Shown: positions 32,958-44,464, counted from the stretch's first letter. The stretch is DNA of 64,000 nucleotides from TMP-86 sp044226865 (GCA_044226865.1 JBGAGE010000002.1:372001-436000); one strand, 5' to 3'. Numbers and translations are program-made. The notes: generated by a model from the letters alone, not told the origin.

Positions 32958-34583
32958 TCAGTCGGTGCCGGCATCCTCGTCGTCGATGTCCTCGTGGCTG
33001 AAGGGATCCGAATCGGCGGGCTGGCTCGGCACGGGCGGTCGCGGCAGGGCTTGGTCCCGCTCGGCCGCCATCCACAGCATCGAGGCGAGGATCACCGCCG
33101 ACTGCTTCAGGTCATCCATCTGCAGGTGGTCGTAGCTGTCGAGGCTGCTGTGGTGGATGCGGGTGTCGTAGTCCAGCGGATCCTGGATGAACTGAAAGCC
33201 CGGGATGCCCACCTGCTGCATGAACACATGGTCGGTGCCGCCGGTGCGCTGCGCCGAGACCTGCGTGGCGCCCATGCTCGCGAAAGGCTCGAGCCATTCG
33301 CGGAAGATGGGCACCACGGCGGGGTTGCCCTCGGCGTAGATGCCGCGCACCTTGCCCGAACCGTTGTCGAGATTGAAATAGGCGGCGATCTCACCATGTC
33401 CGGGCAGCGGCGTGATGGGCCAGCGAGTGTTGAACGTGTAGTACGGGTTGATGTCCTTGTCGGCGCCCTTCGGTGGCGGGCGCGTCGCGAAATGGCGCTC
33501 GACATAGGCCATCGAACCGCCGATCGCCTGCTCCTCGGCGGACCACAGCGCAAAACGAATGGTGCGCCGCGGCTTGACCTTGAGCTTGGCCAGGATCCGC
33601 GCCGCCTCCATCACCGCGACGCTTCCCGCGCCGTTGTCGGCGGCGCCATCGGCCGCCACCCAACTGTCGAGGTGCGCACCGGCCATCACATAGCCGGCCT
33701 TCTTGTCGCGCCCCGGGATCTCGGCGAGCACGTTGTAGGCCTGGTGGTCCTCATCGTGGTAGTGCACGACGCTGTTCAATTCCACCCGCGGCGCCGCGCC
33801 CGCCTTGGCCAGCCGCGCGAGCCGCCGGTAATCCTCGGCTGCCACCTGGAATCCGGGCAGCACCGGCGAGCGGCCCGCCTCGTAGCTGTAGCCCTCACCG
33901 CTCACCAAGCCGCCATCGCGATAGGACTGCGACAACCAGGCGAGCGCGCCTTCGGCCGCGAGGAAGGCATCCAGCCGGCGCTCGAACTCCGCGTCCTTCA
34001 GTTCGCGCGCACGCTTCACCTGCGAGTGACGTGGGGGTTCGAAGGCCTCCAGCTTGGCGAGATCCTCGGCCGATAGGCGCGTGAACGCCGGCTTGTCCGG
34101 CCGCGAGCCTTCATCGGGCTTCGAAATGAGAACGACCTTGCCGCGCAGCTGCCCCTTCCACTTGTCGAAATCCCGCTCGCGCCTCATGGGCGCCACGACG
34201 ATGTCCGCGCTCAGGGTGCCGGCGGTGGATGGCGTCCAGGCGACGGGAATGGCGCGCAAGGTCAACGCCCGCGGCGCGATCAGGCGCACCGAAAAGCTCT
34301 CGATGGACCAACCGCGCCCGAAATCGAAACCTTCCTTGTGGATGTTGGCCAGGCCCCAGGCCTGGTAGCGCTCCTGCGTCCACTTTTCCGCGGCGCGCAT
34401 CTGCGGCGAATTGGTCAACCGGCCGCCGATCCTGTCGGTGAGGTACTCCGCGGTCTGCGGCAGTTCACTGTGATTGAAGCCTTCGTCGATGATGCGGTTG
34501 ATGGTGGCGTAGTCGACACTGTCGGCCGCGGCGGCGGGCAGCGACAACAGCAATGACAGGCAGGCAGCGGACAGATGGCGCAT
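32958..34583 (-). CDS. Exported M28-family zinc peptidase
   Basis: A 541-residue metallopeptidase with a signal peptide (residues 1-20). A PA-type insert (about 130-260) precedes the M28 catalytic domain. Zinc and catalytic residues are in MAGAHLDSW, GAADNGAGS, WSAEEQAIGGS (the catalytic Glu pair), FNLDNGSGK and LDYDTRIHHSSLDSYD. Such enzymes are broad aminopeptidases in the periplasm or outside the cell. The C-terminus is an acidic tail. It lies upstream of the chemoreceptor gene on the same strand, with a 212-base gap. Confidence 0.9.
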   Translation of the reverse strand: MRHLSAACLSLLLSLPAAAADSVDYATINRIIDEGFNHSELPQTAEYLTDRIGGRLTNSPQMRAAEKWTQERYQAWGLANIHKEGFDFGRGWSIESFSVRLIAPRALTLRAIPVAWTPSTAGTLSADIVVAPMRRERDFDKWKGQLRGKVVLISKPDEGSRPDKPAFTRLSAEDLAKLEAFEPPRHSQVKRARELKDAEFERRLDAFLAAEGALAWLSQSYRDGGLVSGEGYSYEAGRSPVLPGFQVAAEDYRRLARLAKAGAAPRVELNSVVHYHDEDHQAYNVLAEIPGRDKKAGYVMAGAHLDSWVAADGAADNGAGSVAVMEAARILAKLKVKPRRTIRFALWSAEEQAIGGSMAYVERHFATRPPPKGADKDINPYYTFNTRWPITPLPGHGEIAAYFNLDNGSGKVRGIYAEGNPAVVPIFREWLEPFASMGATQVSAQRTGGTDHVFMQQVGIPGFQFIQDPLDYDTRIHHSSLDSYDHLQMDDLKQSAVILASMLWMAAERDQALPRPPVPSQPADSDPFSHEDIDDEDAGTD

Positions 34584-34622
34584 CGGAACTCCCTGGTCGA
34601 TGGTTCTAAATCGCGTCGGCCC

Positions 34623-35516
34623 TCAGTGCACCGCCCCGCTGGCGGCGCCGCCTTCGGCCTTGAACAATTGCTCGATATCCACCGCGTCGAACACATAGGC
34701 GCGGTTGCAGAAATCACAGCGTACTTCCACCTCACCGCGTTCGGCGATGACCGAGCGGCTCTCGGCCTCGCCCAGGGCGCGCAGCATGCCGGCGACGCGC
34801 TCGCGCGAACAGCGGCAACGGAAGAACACCGGTGCGGGCTCGAACACGCGCAGGTCGTCCTCGTGGAACAGCCGGTGCAGGATCTCGGCATCGCTGAGCG
34901 AGCGCAGCTCGCCCGGCGTGAGCGTGTCACCGATGAGCTGCACGCGCCGCCAGGCGTCGTCGACGGCGGACTCTGAGGCCGCCGCCACCGTGCCGGCGGG
35001 CGGCAGGCGTTGCAGCAGCATGCCACAGGCGCCATGCTCGTCTGCCTGCAGCCACAGCCGCGTCGGCAGCTGCTCCGACTGCGCGAAATACACCTCCAGG
35101 CAATCGGCGAGGCGCGCACCGCTCAGGGGCACGATGCCCTGGTAACGCTGTTCGCGATCCTCGCTTTCCAGGGTCACGGTCAGATGTCCGTTGCCGGCCA
35201 GTGCCGCCATGCTCGCGCCGGCCTCGGCGTCACGATGCTGCGCCACCGCGCGCACGCCGAATCCGGAGGTGCACTGCGCCAGCATCAGGGACAGCGGCCC
35301 GTCGCCGCGCAACTGCAGCGACAGGAGACCGTCGAACTTGATGGTGGCCGCGAGCAGCACGGAGGCGGCCAGCGCCTGGCCCAAGGTGTCGCGAATGAGG
35401 GGAGGATAGGTTCGATGCTCGAGCAGTGCGAGCCAGCTGGCATCCAGGTGCACCAGCTGCCCGCGCACCGGCAGTCCTTCGAAAACGAAACGGCGCAGGC
35501 TGTCCCGATCGTGCAT
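34623..35516 (-). CDS. hslO: Redox-regulated chaperone Hsp33
   Basis: Holdase activated by oxidation and heat; in the reduced state four cysteines bind zinc. The 297-residue protein has the C-terminal Zn motif as CRC, 30 residues, then CDFC, within the CXC-X27-32-CXXC family pattern. The N-terminal substrate-binding domain carries QLVHLDASW and LLSLQLRGDGPLSLM. The frame extends 57 codons further upstream into gatB; the chosen ATG (MHDRDSLRRFVFEG) is the family start. Confidence 0.96.
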   Translation of the reverse strand: MHDRDSLRRFVFEGLPVRGQLVHLDASWLALLEHRTYPPLIRDTLGQALAASVLLAATIKFDGLLSLQLRGDGPLSLMLAQCTSGFGVRAVAQHRDAEAGASMAALAGNGHLTVTLESEDREQRYQGIVPLSGARLADCLEVYFAQSEQLPTRLWLQADEHGACGMLLQRLPPAGTVAAASESAVDDAWRRVQLIGDTLTPGELRSLSDAEILHRLFHEDDLRVFEPAPVFFRCRCSRERVAGMLRALGEAESRSVIAERGEVEVRCDFCNRAYVFDAVDIEQLFKAEGGAASGAVH

Positions 35517-35533
35517 GGCGGCGCCGGGCGCGA

Positions 35534-36982
35534 TCAGCCGCCGAGTTTCTTCTTCAACAGCTCGTTCAGCTGCGCAGGATTCGCCTTGCCCGCCGTCGCC
35601 TTCATCACCTGGCCGACGAAGAAGCCGAACAGCTTGTCCTTGCCGGCGCGGTAATCGGCGAGCTGTTTCGGGTTCGCCGCCATGCAATCATCGATCGCCT
35701 TTTCGATGGCGCCGGTGTCGGTGATCTGCTTCAAGCCCCGGGCCTCGATCACCGCATCGGCGCTGCTGCGCTCGGTCCACATGATCTCGAACACGTCCTT
35801 GGCGATCTTGCCGGAGATGGTGTTGTCGGCAATGCGCGTGAGCAACCCGGCCAGCTTCGCAGGATCCACCGGCGAGGCGTCCAGCTCGAGATTGTCCCGG
35901 TTCAGGAAGGCGGAGAAATCGCCCATGATCCAGTTGGCCGCGAGCTTGGCGTGGGCCTCACCTACCGCTGCCACCGTGGCTTCGAAGAACGCGGCCAGTT
36001 CGCGGCTCGAGGCCAGCACGCCGGCATCGTAGGCCGAGAGCGAATAGTCAGCGGCGAATCGAGCCGCCTTGGCATCGGGCAACTCGGGAAGGCTCGCGCG
36101 CACCGATTCGATGAAGGCCGGCTCGATCACCAGTGGCAGCAGGTCGGGGTCCGGGAAGTAGCGGTAATCGTTGGCCTCTTCCTTGGAGCGCATCGAGCGC
36201 GTCTCGTTCTTGTCCGAGTCATACAGGCGCGTTTCCTGCACCACCTTGCCGCCACCCTGGATGAGTTCGATCTGCCGGGCCGCCTCGTATTGGATGGCCT
36301 TTTCCACGAAGCGGAAGGAATTGATGTTCTTCAATTCCGCGCGCGTGCCGAATTCCTTCTGGCCCTTGGGGCGCACCGAGACGTTGGCATCGCAACGGAA
36401 CGAGCCTTCCTGCATGTTGCCATCGCAGATCTCGAGATAGCGCACCAGCGTGTGCACCTTCTTCATGTAGGCGACCGCTTCCTTGGCCGAGCGCATGTCG
36501 GGCTCGGACACGATCTCGAGGAGCGGCGTGCCGGCGCGGTTCAAATCGATGCCGCTGGCATTGTTCAGGCCCTCGTGCAGGGACTTGCCCGCATCTTCCT
36601 CGAGGTGCGCGCGCGTGATGCCGATGCGCCGCACGCTGCCATCTTCCATGGTGACGGACAGCGATCCCTTCGACACCACGGGCAGCTCGAACTGGCTGAT
36701 CTGATAGCCCTTGGGCAGGTCCGGGTAGAAGTAGTTCTTGCGCGCGAACACCGAGCGCGGCGCGATTCTGGCACCCACCGCCAGGCCGAACTTCACCGCC
36801 ATGCGCACGGCTTCGGCATTGAGCACGGGCAGCACGCCCGGGTAGCCGAGGTCGACGAGGTTGGCCTGCGAATTCGGCGGCGCGCCGTAGGCCGTGGCGG
36901 AACCCGAGAAGATCTTGGAGCGCGTCGCGAGCTGCGCGTGAATCTCGAGGCCGATGACCAGTTCCCATTCCATCGCGGCCAC
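35534..36982 (-). CDS. gatB: Asp/Glu-tRNA amidotransferase subunit B
   Basis: With GatA and GatC converts misacylated Glu-tRNA(Gln) or Asp-tRNA(Asn) to the correct form. The 482-residue protein starts MAAMEWELVIGLEIHAQL and has the conserved SGSATAYG, PGVLPVLN, NYFYPDLPKGYQISQ, EIVSEPDM and DANVSVR segments and the tail helical (YqeY-like) domain. It follows gatA by one base, the usual operon. Confidence 0.98.
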   Translation of the reverse strand: MAAMEWELVIGLEIHAQLATRSKIFSGSATAYGAPPNSQANLVDLGYPGVLPVLNAEAVRMAVKFGLAVGARIAPRSVFARKNYFYPDLPKGYQISQFELPVVSKGSLSVTMEDGSVRRIGITRAHLEEDAGKSLHEGLNNASGIDLNRAGTPLLEIVSEPDMRSAKEAVAYMKKVHTLVRYLEICDGNMQEGSFRCDANVSVRPKGQKEFGTRAELKNINSFRFVEKAIQYEAARQIELIQGGGKVVQETRLYDSDKNETRSMRSKEEANDYRYFPDPDLLPLVIEPAFIESVRASLPELPDAKAARFAADYSLSAYDAGVLASSRELAAFFEATVAAVGEAHAKLAANWIMGDFSAFLNRDNLELDASPVDPAKLAGLLTRIADNTISGKIAKDVFEIMWTERSSADAVIEARGLKQITDTGAIEKAIDDCMAANPKQLADYRAGKDKLFGFFVGQVMKATAGKANPAQLNELLKKKLGG

Positions 36983-36983
36983 C

Positions 36984-38441
<1,458 letters not shown>

Positions 38442-38462
38442 ACTTTGGGAAGCGCTGCGGCC

Positions 38463-38753
38463 TTATTCGATGACCCGTGGCACCACGTACAGCGCTGCCT
38501 GCACCTGGGCCGCATTCTGCTGGTAGGTCTCATGCCGGTCGGTCTCGGTGATCTCGTCGGGGCGCAGCCGCTGCACCTGCCCCACCAATGGGTGCGCCAT
38601 GGGCGCGACCTCGGCCGTGTCGGCCTTGCCCAGTTCGGCGACGAAGTCGACGATGGAGGACAGGCTCTTCACGTACACGGGCATTTCGGCGTCCGTGATC
38701 TGGAGCCTTGCGAGGTGCGCGATCTTCTCGACGTCCTGACGTGTGAGCGACAT
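38463..38753 (-). CDS. gatC: Asp/Glu-tRNA amidotransferase subunit C
   Basis: A 96-residue subunit that stabilises GatA. The start MSLTRQDVEKIAHLARL is the family N-terminus; a frame-extending ATG five codons earlier gives no family match. The C-terminal VPRVIE motif is typical. First gene of gatCAB, divergent from mreB across 81 bases. Confidence 0.95.
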   Translation of the reverse strand: MSLTRQDVEKIAHLARLQITDAEMPVYVKSLSSIVDFVAELGKADTAEVAPMAHPLVGQVQRLRPDEITETDRHETYQQNAAQVQAALYVVPRVIE

Positions 38754-38774
38754 CCGAAAATCATACACGTTGCC

Positions 38775-38803
38775 TTGCTGAATGTCGCATCGGTTGCTAC
38801 ATT
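38775..38803 (+). promoter_or_regulatory. Candidate sigma-70 promoter of mreB
   Basis: TTGCTG, then exactly 17 bases, then TACATT. The -10 is four of six and the -35 three to four of six against consensus. Transcription would start about 25 bases before the mreB ATG, in the 81-base gap from gatC. Confidence 0.45.
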
Positions 38804-38834
38804 ACGTCAACTTTTTTACCGTCAAAAAATCCCT

Positions 38835-39878
38835 ATGTTCAAGCGTCTTAGAGGTTATTTCTCCAATGACCTCTCAATCGATCTCGGCACCGCGAATACG
38901 CTGATCTACGTGCGTGAGCGCGGCATCGTGCTGAACGAACCCTCGGTGGTCGCCGTCCAGGACGAACCCACCCGGGGTGGCAAGGTCATCGTGGCCGTCG
39001 GGGTCGACGCCAAGAACATGATCGGCCGCACCCCCGGCCACATCACTGCGGTGCGCCCGATGAAGGACGGCGTCATTGCGGATTTCACCTACACCGAGAA
39101 GATGCTGCAGTACTTCATCAAGAAGGTTCACGGCAACCGCTTCCTCTCCCCCAGCCCGCGGGTGCTGGTGTGCGTGCCCTTCGGCTCCACCCAAGTGGAA
39201 CGCCGCGCCATCAAGGAATCCGCCGAAGGCGCCGGCGCGCGCAGCGTCGACATCGTCCCCGAGCCCATGGCGGCGGCCGTCGGCGCGGGCCTGCCCGTGC
39301 AGGAAGCGCGCGGCTCGATGGTGCTGGACGTGGGCGGCGGCACCTCTGAGGTCGCGGTCATCTCATTGAACGGCATCGTGTACGCAGCCAGCGTGCGCAT
39401 CGGCGGCGACAAGTTCGACGAAGCCATCACCAACTACGTGCGCCGCAACTACGGCATCCTGATCGGCGAGGCCACGGCCGAGCGCATCAAACTGGAAATC
39501 GGTTCCGCGTATCCGGGCCAGCAGGTGCGTGAGATCTCGGTCAAGGGACGCAACCTCTCCGAGGGTGTGCCGCGCAGTTTCACCTTGAACTCCAACGAAA
39601 TCCTCGAGGCGCTGCAGGAACCCCTGCAGGGCATCGTCGGCGCCGTCAAGCAGGCCCTCGAACAAACTCCTCCCGAACTCGGCGCGGATGTGGCCGAGCG
39701 CGGCATCGTGCTCACCGGCGGTGGCGCGCTGCTGCGCGACATCGACAAGCTCCTCATGGAGGAAACGGGATTACCCGTGGTCGTGGCCGATGATCCCCTG
39801 ACCTGCGTGGCGCGCGGCGGCGGCCGCATCCTCGAACTCACCGAGGAACACGGGCCGGGCATCTTCGGATTGGAGTGA
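38835..39878 (+). CDS. mreB: Rod-shape actin MreB
   Basis: Bacterial actin that organises lateral cell-wall synthesis beneath the inner membrane. The 347-residue protein starts with the amphipathic, membrane-binding MFKRLRGYFSNDLS, then has the ATPase phosphate loops IDLGTANTLIYV and VLDVGGGTSEVAV and the adenosine motif TGGGALLRDID. Length is normal. It heads the mreBCD-mrdA-rodA operon. Confidence 0.98.
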   Translation: MFKRLRGYFSNDLSIDLGTANTLIYVRERGIVLNEPSVVAVQDEPTRGGKVIVAVGVDAKNMIGRTPGHITAVRPMKDGVIADFTYTEKMLQYFIKKVHGNRFLSPSPRVLVCVPFGSTQVERRAIKESAEGAGARSVDIVPEPMAAAVGAGLPVQEARGSMVLDVGGGTSEVAVISLNGIVYAASVRIGGDKFDEAITNYVRRNYGILIGEATAERIKLEIGSAYPGQQVREISVKGRNLSEGVPRSFTLNSNEILEALQEPLQGIVGAVKQALEQTPPELGADVAERGIVLTGGGALLRDIDKLLMEETGLPVVVADDPLTCVARGGGRILELTEEHGPGIFGLE

Positions 39879-39902
39879 TGTCCCCGGGCGCCCGGCGCAG
39901 CT

Positions 39903-40916
39903 ATGGCTCTCTTCCGTAGCCCGGACACCTCCGGGCGCGTCACCGCGCTGCTGCTGCGCACGGTGCTCTACAGCGCGCTTGCGCTGGGTTTGATCTACGT
40001 CGACAAGCGCTACGATCACCTGGGCAAGATCCGCCAGTACCTGTCCATCGTCGCCTACCCCATCCAGGTTGCGGTCGCGAGTCCCTTCCAGGGCTGGGCC
40101 TGGTTCCGCGAAAGCGTCACCACGCGCGATACGCTGCGTGCCGACAAGACGCGCTTGGAGCAGGAGTTGCGCGTGGCGCAATTCAGGCTGCAACGCTATG
40201 AAGTCCTCGAGGCCGAGAACCAGCGGCTGCAGGCGCTGCGCGATGCAGCGTCCGGATCCTCCGCGCGCTTCGTCGTCGGTCGCATCGTGCAGGTGGACCT
40301 CGACGCCTTCCGCGAGCGCGTGCTGGTGGACAAGGGCGCGCGCGATGGCGTGTTCGTCGGCCAGGCCGTGCTCGACTCGGGCGGTGTCTACGGCCAGGTG
40401 GCGCGCGTCAATCAACTGAACAGCGAAGTCATCCTGATCAGCGACTCCACGCATGCGCTGCCGGTGCAGATCAACCGCAACGGCCTGCGCACCATCGCCG
40501 TGGGCACCGGCGACAGCACTGTGTTGAAGCTCCCCTACCTGCCCACCAGCACCGATGTGGTGAAAGGCGACCTGCTGGTCACCTCCGGACTGGGCGGCGG
40601 ATTTCCTTCCGGCTATCCGGTGGGCTATGTCTCGGAAGTCAAGCGCGATCCCGCTCAATCGCTGGCCGACGTCACCGTCAAGCCCGCGGCCGCGCTCGAT
40701 CGCGCGCGCGAGTTGCTGTTCGTGTGGCTGAAGGATGCGCCGGCGGTGACACCCGCGGCGACGCCATCGACTTCACCGACGGCCACGCCCGTGGCTACGC
40801 CAGCCGCCAAGACTCCGGCGATGCCGGCGGCTGCGCCAGCGGTCAAGCCCGCGATACCGGCTCCAGCGCCCGCGCCTTCGCCTGCGAAGCCCGCCACGGG
40901 AGCGCCGACCCCATGA
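39903..40916 (+). CDS. mreC: Rod-shape protein MreC
   Basis: Periplasmic scaffold of the elongasome that activates PBP2. The 337-residue protein has a short cytoplasmic start, one membrane helix (about 17-35), a coiled coil (about 70-112, LRADKTRLEQELRVAQ region) and the beta-barrel MreC domain to about residue 280. A Pro/Ala/Thr-rich tail follows, longer than in E. coli. mreD starts within its stop codon (ATGA). Confidence 0.96.
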   Translation: MALFRSPDTSGRVTALLLRTVLYSALALGLIYVDKRYDHLGKIRQYLSIVAYPIQVAVASPFQGWAWFRESVTTRDTLRADKTRLEQELRVAQFRLQRYEVLEAENQRLQALRDAASGSSARFVVGRIVQVDLDAFRERVLVDKGARDGVFVGQAVLDSGGVYGQVARVNQLNSEVILISDSTHALPVQINRNGLRTIAVGTGDSTVLKLPYLPTSTDVVKGDLLVTSGLGGGFPSGYPVGYVSEVKRDPAQSLADVTVKPAAALDRARELLFVWLKDAPAVTPAATPSTSPTATPVATPAAKTPAMPAAAPAVKPAIPAPAPAPSPAKPATGAPTP

Positions 40917-41389
40917 TGCGTGACTCGCGTTCGCGGGCGCTGCCCATCACCGTGTCGCTGTTGATCGCGCTCAGCCTGACGATCCTGCCGCTGCCGGATC
41001 TCATCGACGCGTTGCGCCCGGACTTCCTGGTGCTGGTAGTGTTGTACTGGGCGATCACCGCGCCGCAATCCGGCGGCCTGTCGCTCGCCTTCTTCGGCGG
41101 CCTCGCCCTGGATGTCTCGCAAGGCGTGGTGCTGGGGCAGCATGCGCTGGCCCTGGTGTTGATGGCCGCCTGGACCACCAACATACGCCTGCGCCTGCGC
41201 GTCTTCCCGCTGCTGCACCAGACCTTGAGCATTTTCGCGATTCTCGCCGGCTACCAATTCATCCTGTTCTGGATCGACGGCGCCACCGGCAATCCGGTCA
41301 CCAGTTTCGGCCGATGGCTCGCGCCGCTGACCGGCGCGCTGATCTGGCCGGTGCTCAGCGGCATCCTGTCGCACTCGCATGAGCGCTGA
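40913..41389 (+). CDS. mreD: Rod-shape protein MreD
   Basis: Inner-membrane partner of MreC. 158 residues with about five hydrophobic helices, matching the family size. The LRPDFLVLVVLYWAI segment and GGLALDVSQGVVLGQHAL loop are MreD-like. The ATG overlaps the mreC stop by four bases. Confidence 0.93.
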   Translation: MMRDSRSRALPITVSLLIALSLTILPLPDLIDALRPDFLVLVVLYWAITAPQSGGLSLAFFGGLALDVSQGVVLGQHALALVLMAAWTTNIRLRLRVFPLLHQTLSIFAILAGYQFILFWIDGATGNPVTSFGRWLAPLTGALIWPVLSGILSHSHER

Positions 41390-41399
41390 CTGAGCATCC

Positions 41400-43328
41400 A
41401 TGGTCCGCCGCGTCCGCATCAAGGATCATTGGGCCGAGCAGCGCATCTTCTCCCTGCGCAGCATCATCGCGGGCGCCTTGGTGGCGCTGATGCTCATGAC
41501 CGTGGCTGCGCGCCTGTTCTACCTGCAGGTGCTCAAGCACGACTACTACGCCGAACTCTCGCAAGGTAACCGCGTACGCATCGACCCCGTGCCGCCCAGC
41601 CGCGGACTGATCCTCGACCGGCGCGGCGTGGTGCTGGCGGAAAACCTGCCCGCCTTCCAGCTCGAATTGGTGCGCGAGCAAGTGGGCAAGGCACCGCAGA
41701 TCGATGCCGCGCTCGCGCAGCTAGTCGCGATCGGGCTCCTGGAGAAGGAGGACGTGCCGAGCACCAAGCGCTCGATCCTGTCGCACAAGATCTACGAGAG
41801 CGTGCCGGTCAAGCTGCAGATGAACGAAGAAGAGATGGCGCGCTTCGCCCTGCACCGCCACGAATTCACCGGCGTGGACATCCGCACGCGGCTGACGCGC
41901 CACTACCCCTTCGGGCAGGTGGCGGTACACGCCATCGGCTACGTGGGTGCGATCAGCGAATCCGACCTGAACCGGATCGACTCGGCCGAATACGCGGGCA
42001 CCACCCTGATCGGCAAGGTGGGCGTGGAAGCTTCCTACGAGCACGAACTGCATGGCAAGGCCGGCTACCGCCAGGTGCTGGTGAACGCCGCCGGCAGGCC
42101 CGTCGACAAGCAGGGCGCATTCAGTCCGCACCTGGAAACCAAGCCTTCCGTCGCCGGCAACGACCTCGTGCTCGGCATCGACATGCGCGTGCAGCGCGCC
42201 GCCGAGGAAGGCCTTACCGGCAAGCGCGGCGCGGTGGTCGCCATCGATCCGCGCAACGGCGATGTGCTGGCGCTCGCCAGTACGCCGGCGTTCGATCCGA
42301 ACGGCTTCGCGCGCGGCCTCACCACGTCGCAATTCTCCGCGCTGCAGAACGACATCGACAAGCCGCTGCTGAATCGCGCGCTGCGCGGCGCCTATCCATC
42401 CGGCTCCACCATCAAGCCGGCGATCGCGCTGGCGGGACTCACCTATCACCTGGTGAATCCGGCCAAGCCGGAGTTCTGCGCCGGCGTGTTCCACCTGCCC
42501 GGCAGCCGCCTGCAGTTCCGCGAGGGCAAGACCGGCCGGCATGGCTACATGGACCTGGAACATGCCATCGCCAAGTCCTGCGACGTGTATTTCTACGGCC
42601 TCGCCGCCGACATCGGCGCGCAGCGTATCGCGGATTTCCTCACGCCCTTCGGCTACGGCCAGCTCACCGGCATCGACATCGGCGGCGAGAAACCGGGCCT
42701 GTTGCCCTCGCCCGAGTGGAAGAAGAAGGCCTTCAAGAAGCCGGCCGACCAGGTGTGGTTTCCCGGCGAGACCGTCAACTTCGGCGTGGGACAAGGGTAC
42801 CTGCTGGTCACTCCGCTGCAGCTCGCGCATGTCGCGGCGGTGCTGGCCGAGCGTGGCAAGAGCTTCAAGCCGCGGCTGGTCACCACGGTCAAGGACGGCA
42901 ATGGCAAGAGCCGCGGCATCGCCATGGCGGTCAACCCGTCGGTGACCGGCGTGTCGGAGGCGGACTGGGATGTGGTGCTCAAGGGCATGATCGGCGCCAC
43001 CAAGTACGGCACGGCCGCCAATACTGCCGGCAGGGACGCCGCCTACAACATCGCCGGCAAGACCGGCACGGCGCAGGTGTTCACCGTGTCGCGTTCCGAA
43101 CGGCTCACGGACAAGGTGGCCGAGCGCCTCAAGGACCATTCCTGGTTCATCGCCTTCGCCCCTGCCGAGGCACCCAAGATCGCGGTGGCTGTGCTGGTGG
43201 AGAACGGCGGCTTCGGCTCGGCCGTGGCGGCGCCCATCGCCCGCAAGGTGATGGACGCCTGGATCCTGGGCGCCGAACCCGTGATGAAGCCCGTCGCGCC
43301 CACGCCCGCAGCGGGGCATGCAACATGA
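41400..43328 (+). CDS. mrdA: Penicillin-binding protein 2 (elongasome transpeptidase)
   Basis: Class B PBP that crosslinks peptidoglycan during elongation with RodA. The 642-residue protein has one N-terminal membrane helix (about 20-42), a pedestal domain, and the transpeptidase motifs: nucleophile Ser336 in STIK, the SCD variant of SxN at 393-395, and KTG at 554-556. Starts 10 bases after mreD and overlaps rodA by four bases. Confidence 0.98.
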   Translation: MVRRVRIKDHWAEQRIFSLRSIIAGALVALMLMTVAARLFYLQVLKHDYYAELSQGNRVRIDPVPPSRGLILDRRGVVLAENLPAFQLELVREQVGKAPQIDAALAQLVAIGLLEKEDVPSTKRSILSHKIYESVPVKLQMNEEEMARFALHRHEFTGVDIRTRLTRHYPFGQVAVHAIGYVGAISESDLNRIDSAEYAGTTLIGKVGVEASYEHELHGKAGYRQVLVNAAGRPVDKQGAFSPHLETKPSVAGNDLVLGIDMRVQRAAEEGLTGKRGAVVAIDPRNGDVLALASTPAFDPNGFARGLTTSQFSALQNDIDKPLLNRALRGAYPSGSTIKPAIALAGLTYHLVNPAKPEFCAGVFHLPGSRLQFREGKTGRHGYMDLEHAIAKSCDVYFYGLAADIGAQRIADFLTPFGYGQLTGIDIGGEKPGLLPSPEWKKKAFKKPADQVWFPGETVNFGVGQGYLLVTPLQLAHVAAVLAERGKSFKPRLVTTVKDGNGKSRGIAMAVNPSVTGVSEADWDVVLKGMIGATKYGTAANTAGRDAAYNIAGKTGTAQVFTVSRSERLTDKVAERLKDHSWFIAFAPAEAPKIAVAVLVENGGFGSAVAAPIARKVMDAWILGAEPVMKPVAPTPAAGHAT

Positions 43329-44464
43329 TCTCGGACGATTTCTCCGAAAGCCGCGCACGCCGCACCCTCACCGCGGGCGGACGCATCCTGCGCGCACTGC
43401 GCATGGATGGGCCGCTCACCGGCGCGCTCGCCGCCATCGTCACCATCGGCTTCCTGGTGGTGTACAGCGCCTCCGGCCAGAACCTGAATGTGATGGAACA
43501 TCACATCGCCAATCTCGGCGTCGCGGTGACCGCCATGGTGGTGATCGCGCGCTTCGCCTCGCCGCAATACCTGCGGCTGTTCGCCCCCGTGGCCTATGTG
43601 CTGGGCATCGTGCTGCTGATCGTGGTGGATTTCACCGGCCATGTGGGCAAGGGCGCGCAGCGCTGGCTGGATGTGGGCTTCATCCGCTTCCAGCCATCCG
43701 AAATCATGAAACTGGCCGTGCCGATGGTGTGCGCGTGGCACATGCATGAGCGGCCACAACCGCCGGCACTGCGCGATCTCCTGATCCTCGGACTGATCAT
43801 CGTCGTGCCCACCGCCTTGATCGCCAAGCAGCCCGACCTCGGCACCGCGTTGCTGATCGCCTCCTCCGGGCTCATCGTGATCCTGCTGGCGGGCCTGCAG
43901 ATCGGCATCATCCTCGGGTCCATCCCCGTGATCGCGGGCGCCGCATGGGCGGGCTGGCATTTCATGCACGACTACCAGCGTCAGCGCGTGCTCACCTTCC
44001 TGAACCCGCAGAACGATCCACTGGGGACCGGTTATCACATCATCCAGTCGCAGATCGCGATCGGCTCGGGCGGCGTGTTCGGCAAGGGCTACATGAACGG
44101 CAGCCAGGCGCAACTCGAATTCCTGCCCGAGCGTTCCACGGACTTCATCTTCGCCGTGATCGGCGAGGAGTTCGGGCTGCTCGGGCAATTGCTGGTGCTG
44201 ACGCTGTACGGCATCATCATCGGCCGTGCGCTGTACATGGCCATGCAGGGCCAGGACACGTTCTCGCGCCTCACGGGCGGCACCATTGCGCTGAGCTTTT
44301 TCGTGTACGTGTTCGTCAACTCCGGCATGGTCAGCGGCATCCTGCCGGTGGTGGGCGTGCCGCTGCCCCTGATCAGCTACGGCGGGACCTCCATGGTCAC
44401 GCTGCTCGCCGGCTTCGGCATCCTGATGTCGCTCCACTCGCACCGCAAGCTGGTGGGTTCTTGA
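43325..44464 (+). CDS. rodA: Peptidoglycan glycosyltransferase RodA
   Basis: SEDS-family polymerase that works with PBP2. The 379-residue protein has about ten membrane helices and the SEDS signatures GAQRWLDVGFIRFQPSEIMK, IAKQPDLGTALL, and GVPLPLISYGGTSMV. The ATG lies in the mrdA stop (ATGA). The mltB gene starts in its own stop (TTGA). Confidence 0.98.
   Translation: MISDDFSESRARRTLTAGGRILRALRMDGPLTGALAAIVTIGFLVVYSASGQNLNVMEHHIANLGVAVTAMVVIARFASPQYLRLFAPVAYVLGIVLLIVVDFTGHVGKGAQRWLDVGFIRFQPSEIMKLAVPMVCAWHMHERPQPPALRDLLILGLIIVVPTALIAKQPDLGTALLIASSGLIVILLAGLQIGIILGSIPVIAGAAWAGWHFMHDYQRQRVLTFLNPQNDPLGTGYHIIQSQIAIGSGGVFGKGYMNGSQAQLEFLPERSTDFIFAVIGEEFGLLGQLLVLTLYGIIIGRALYMAMQGQDTFSRLTGGTIALSFFVYVFVNSGMVSGILPVVGVPLPLISYGGTSMVTLLAGFGILMSLHSHRKLVGS

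Noticed and set aside
41721..43358. Long minus-strand frame opposite mrdA
   Set aside because: Fully antisense to PBP2, with no recognisable family and typical shadow composition.
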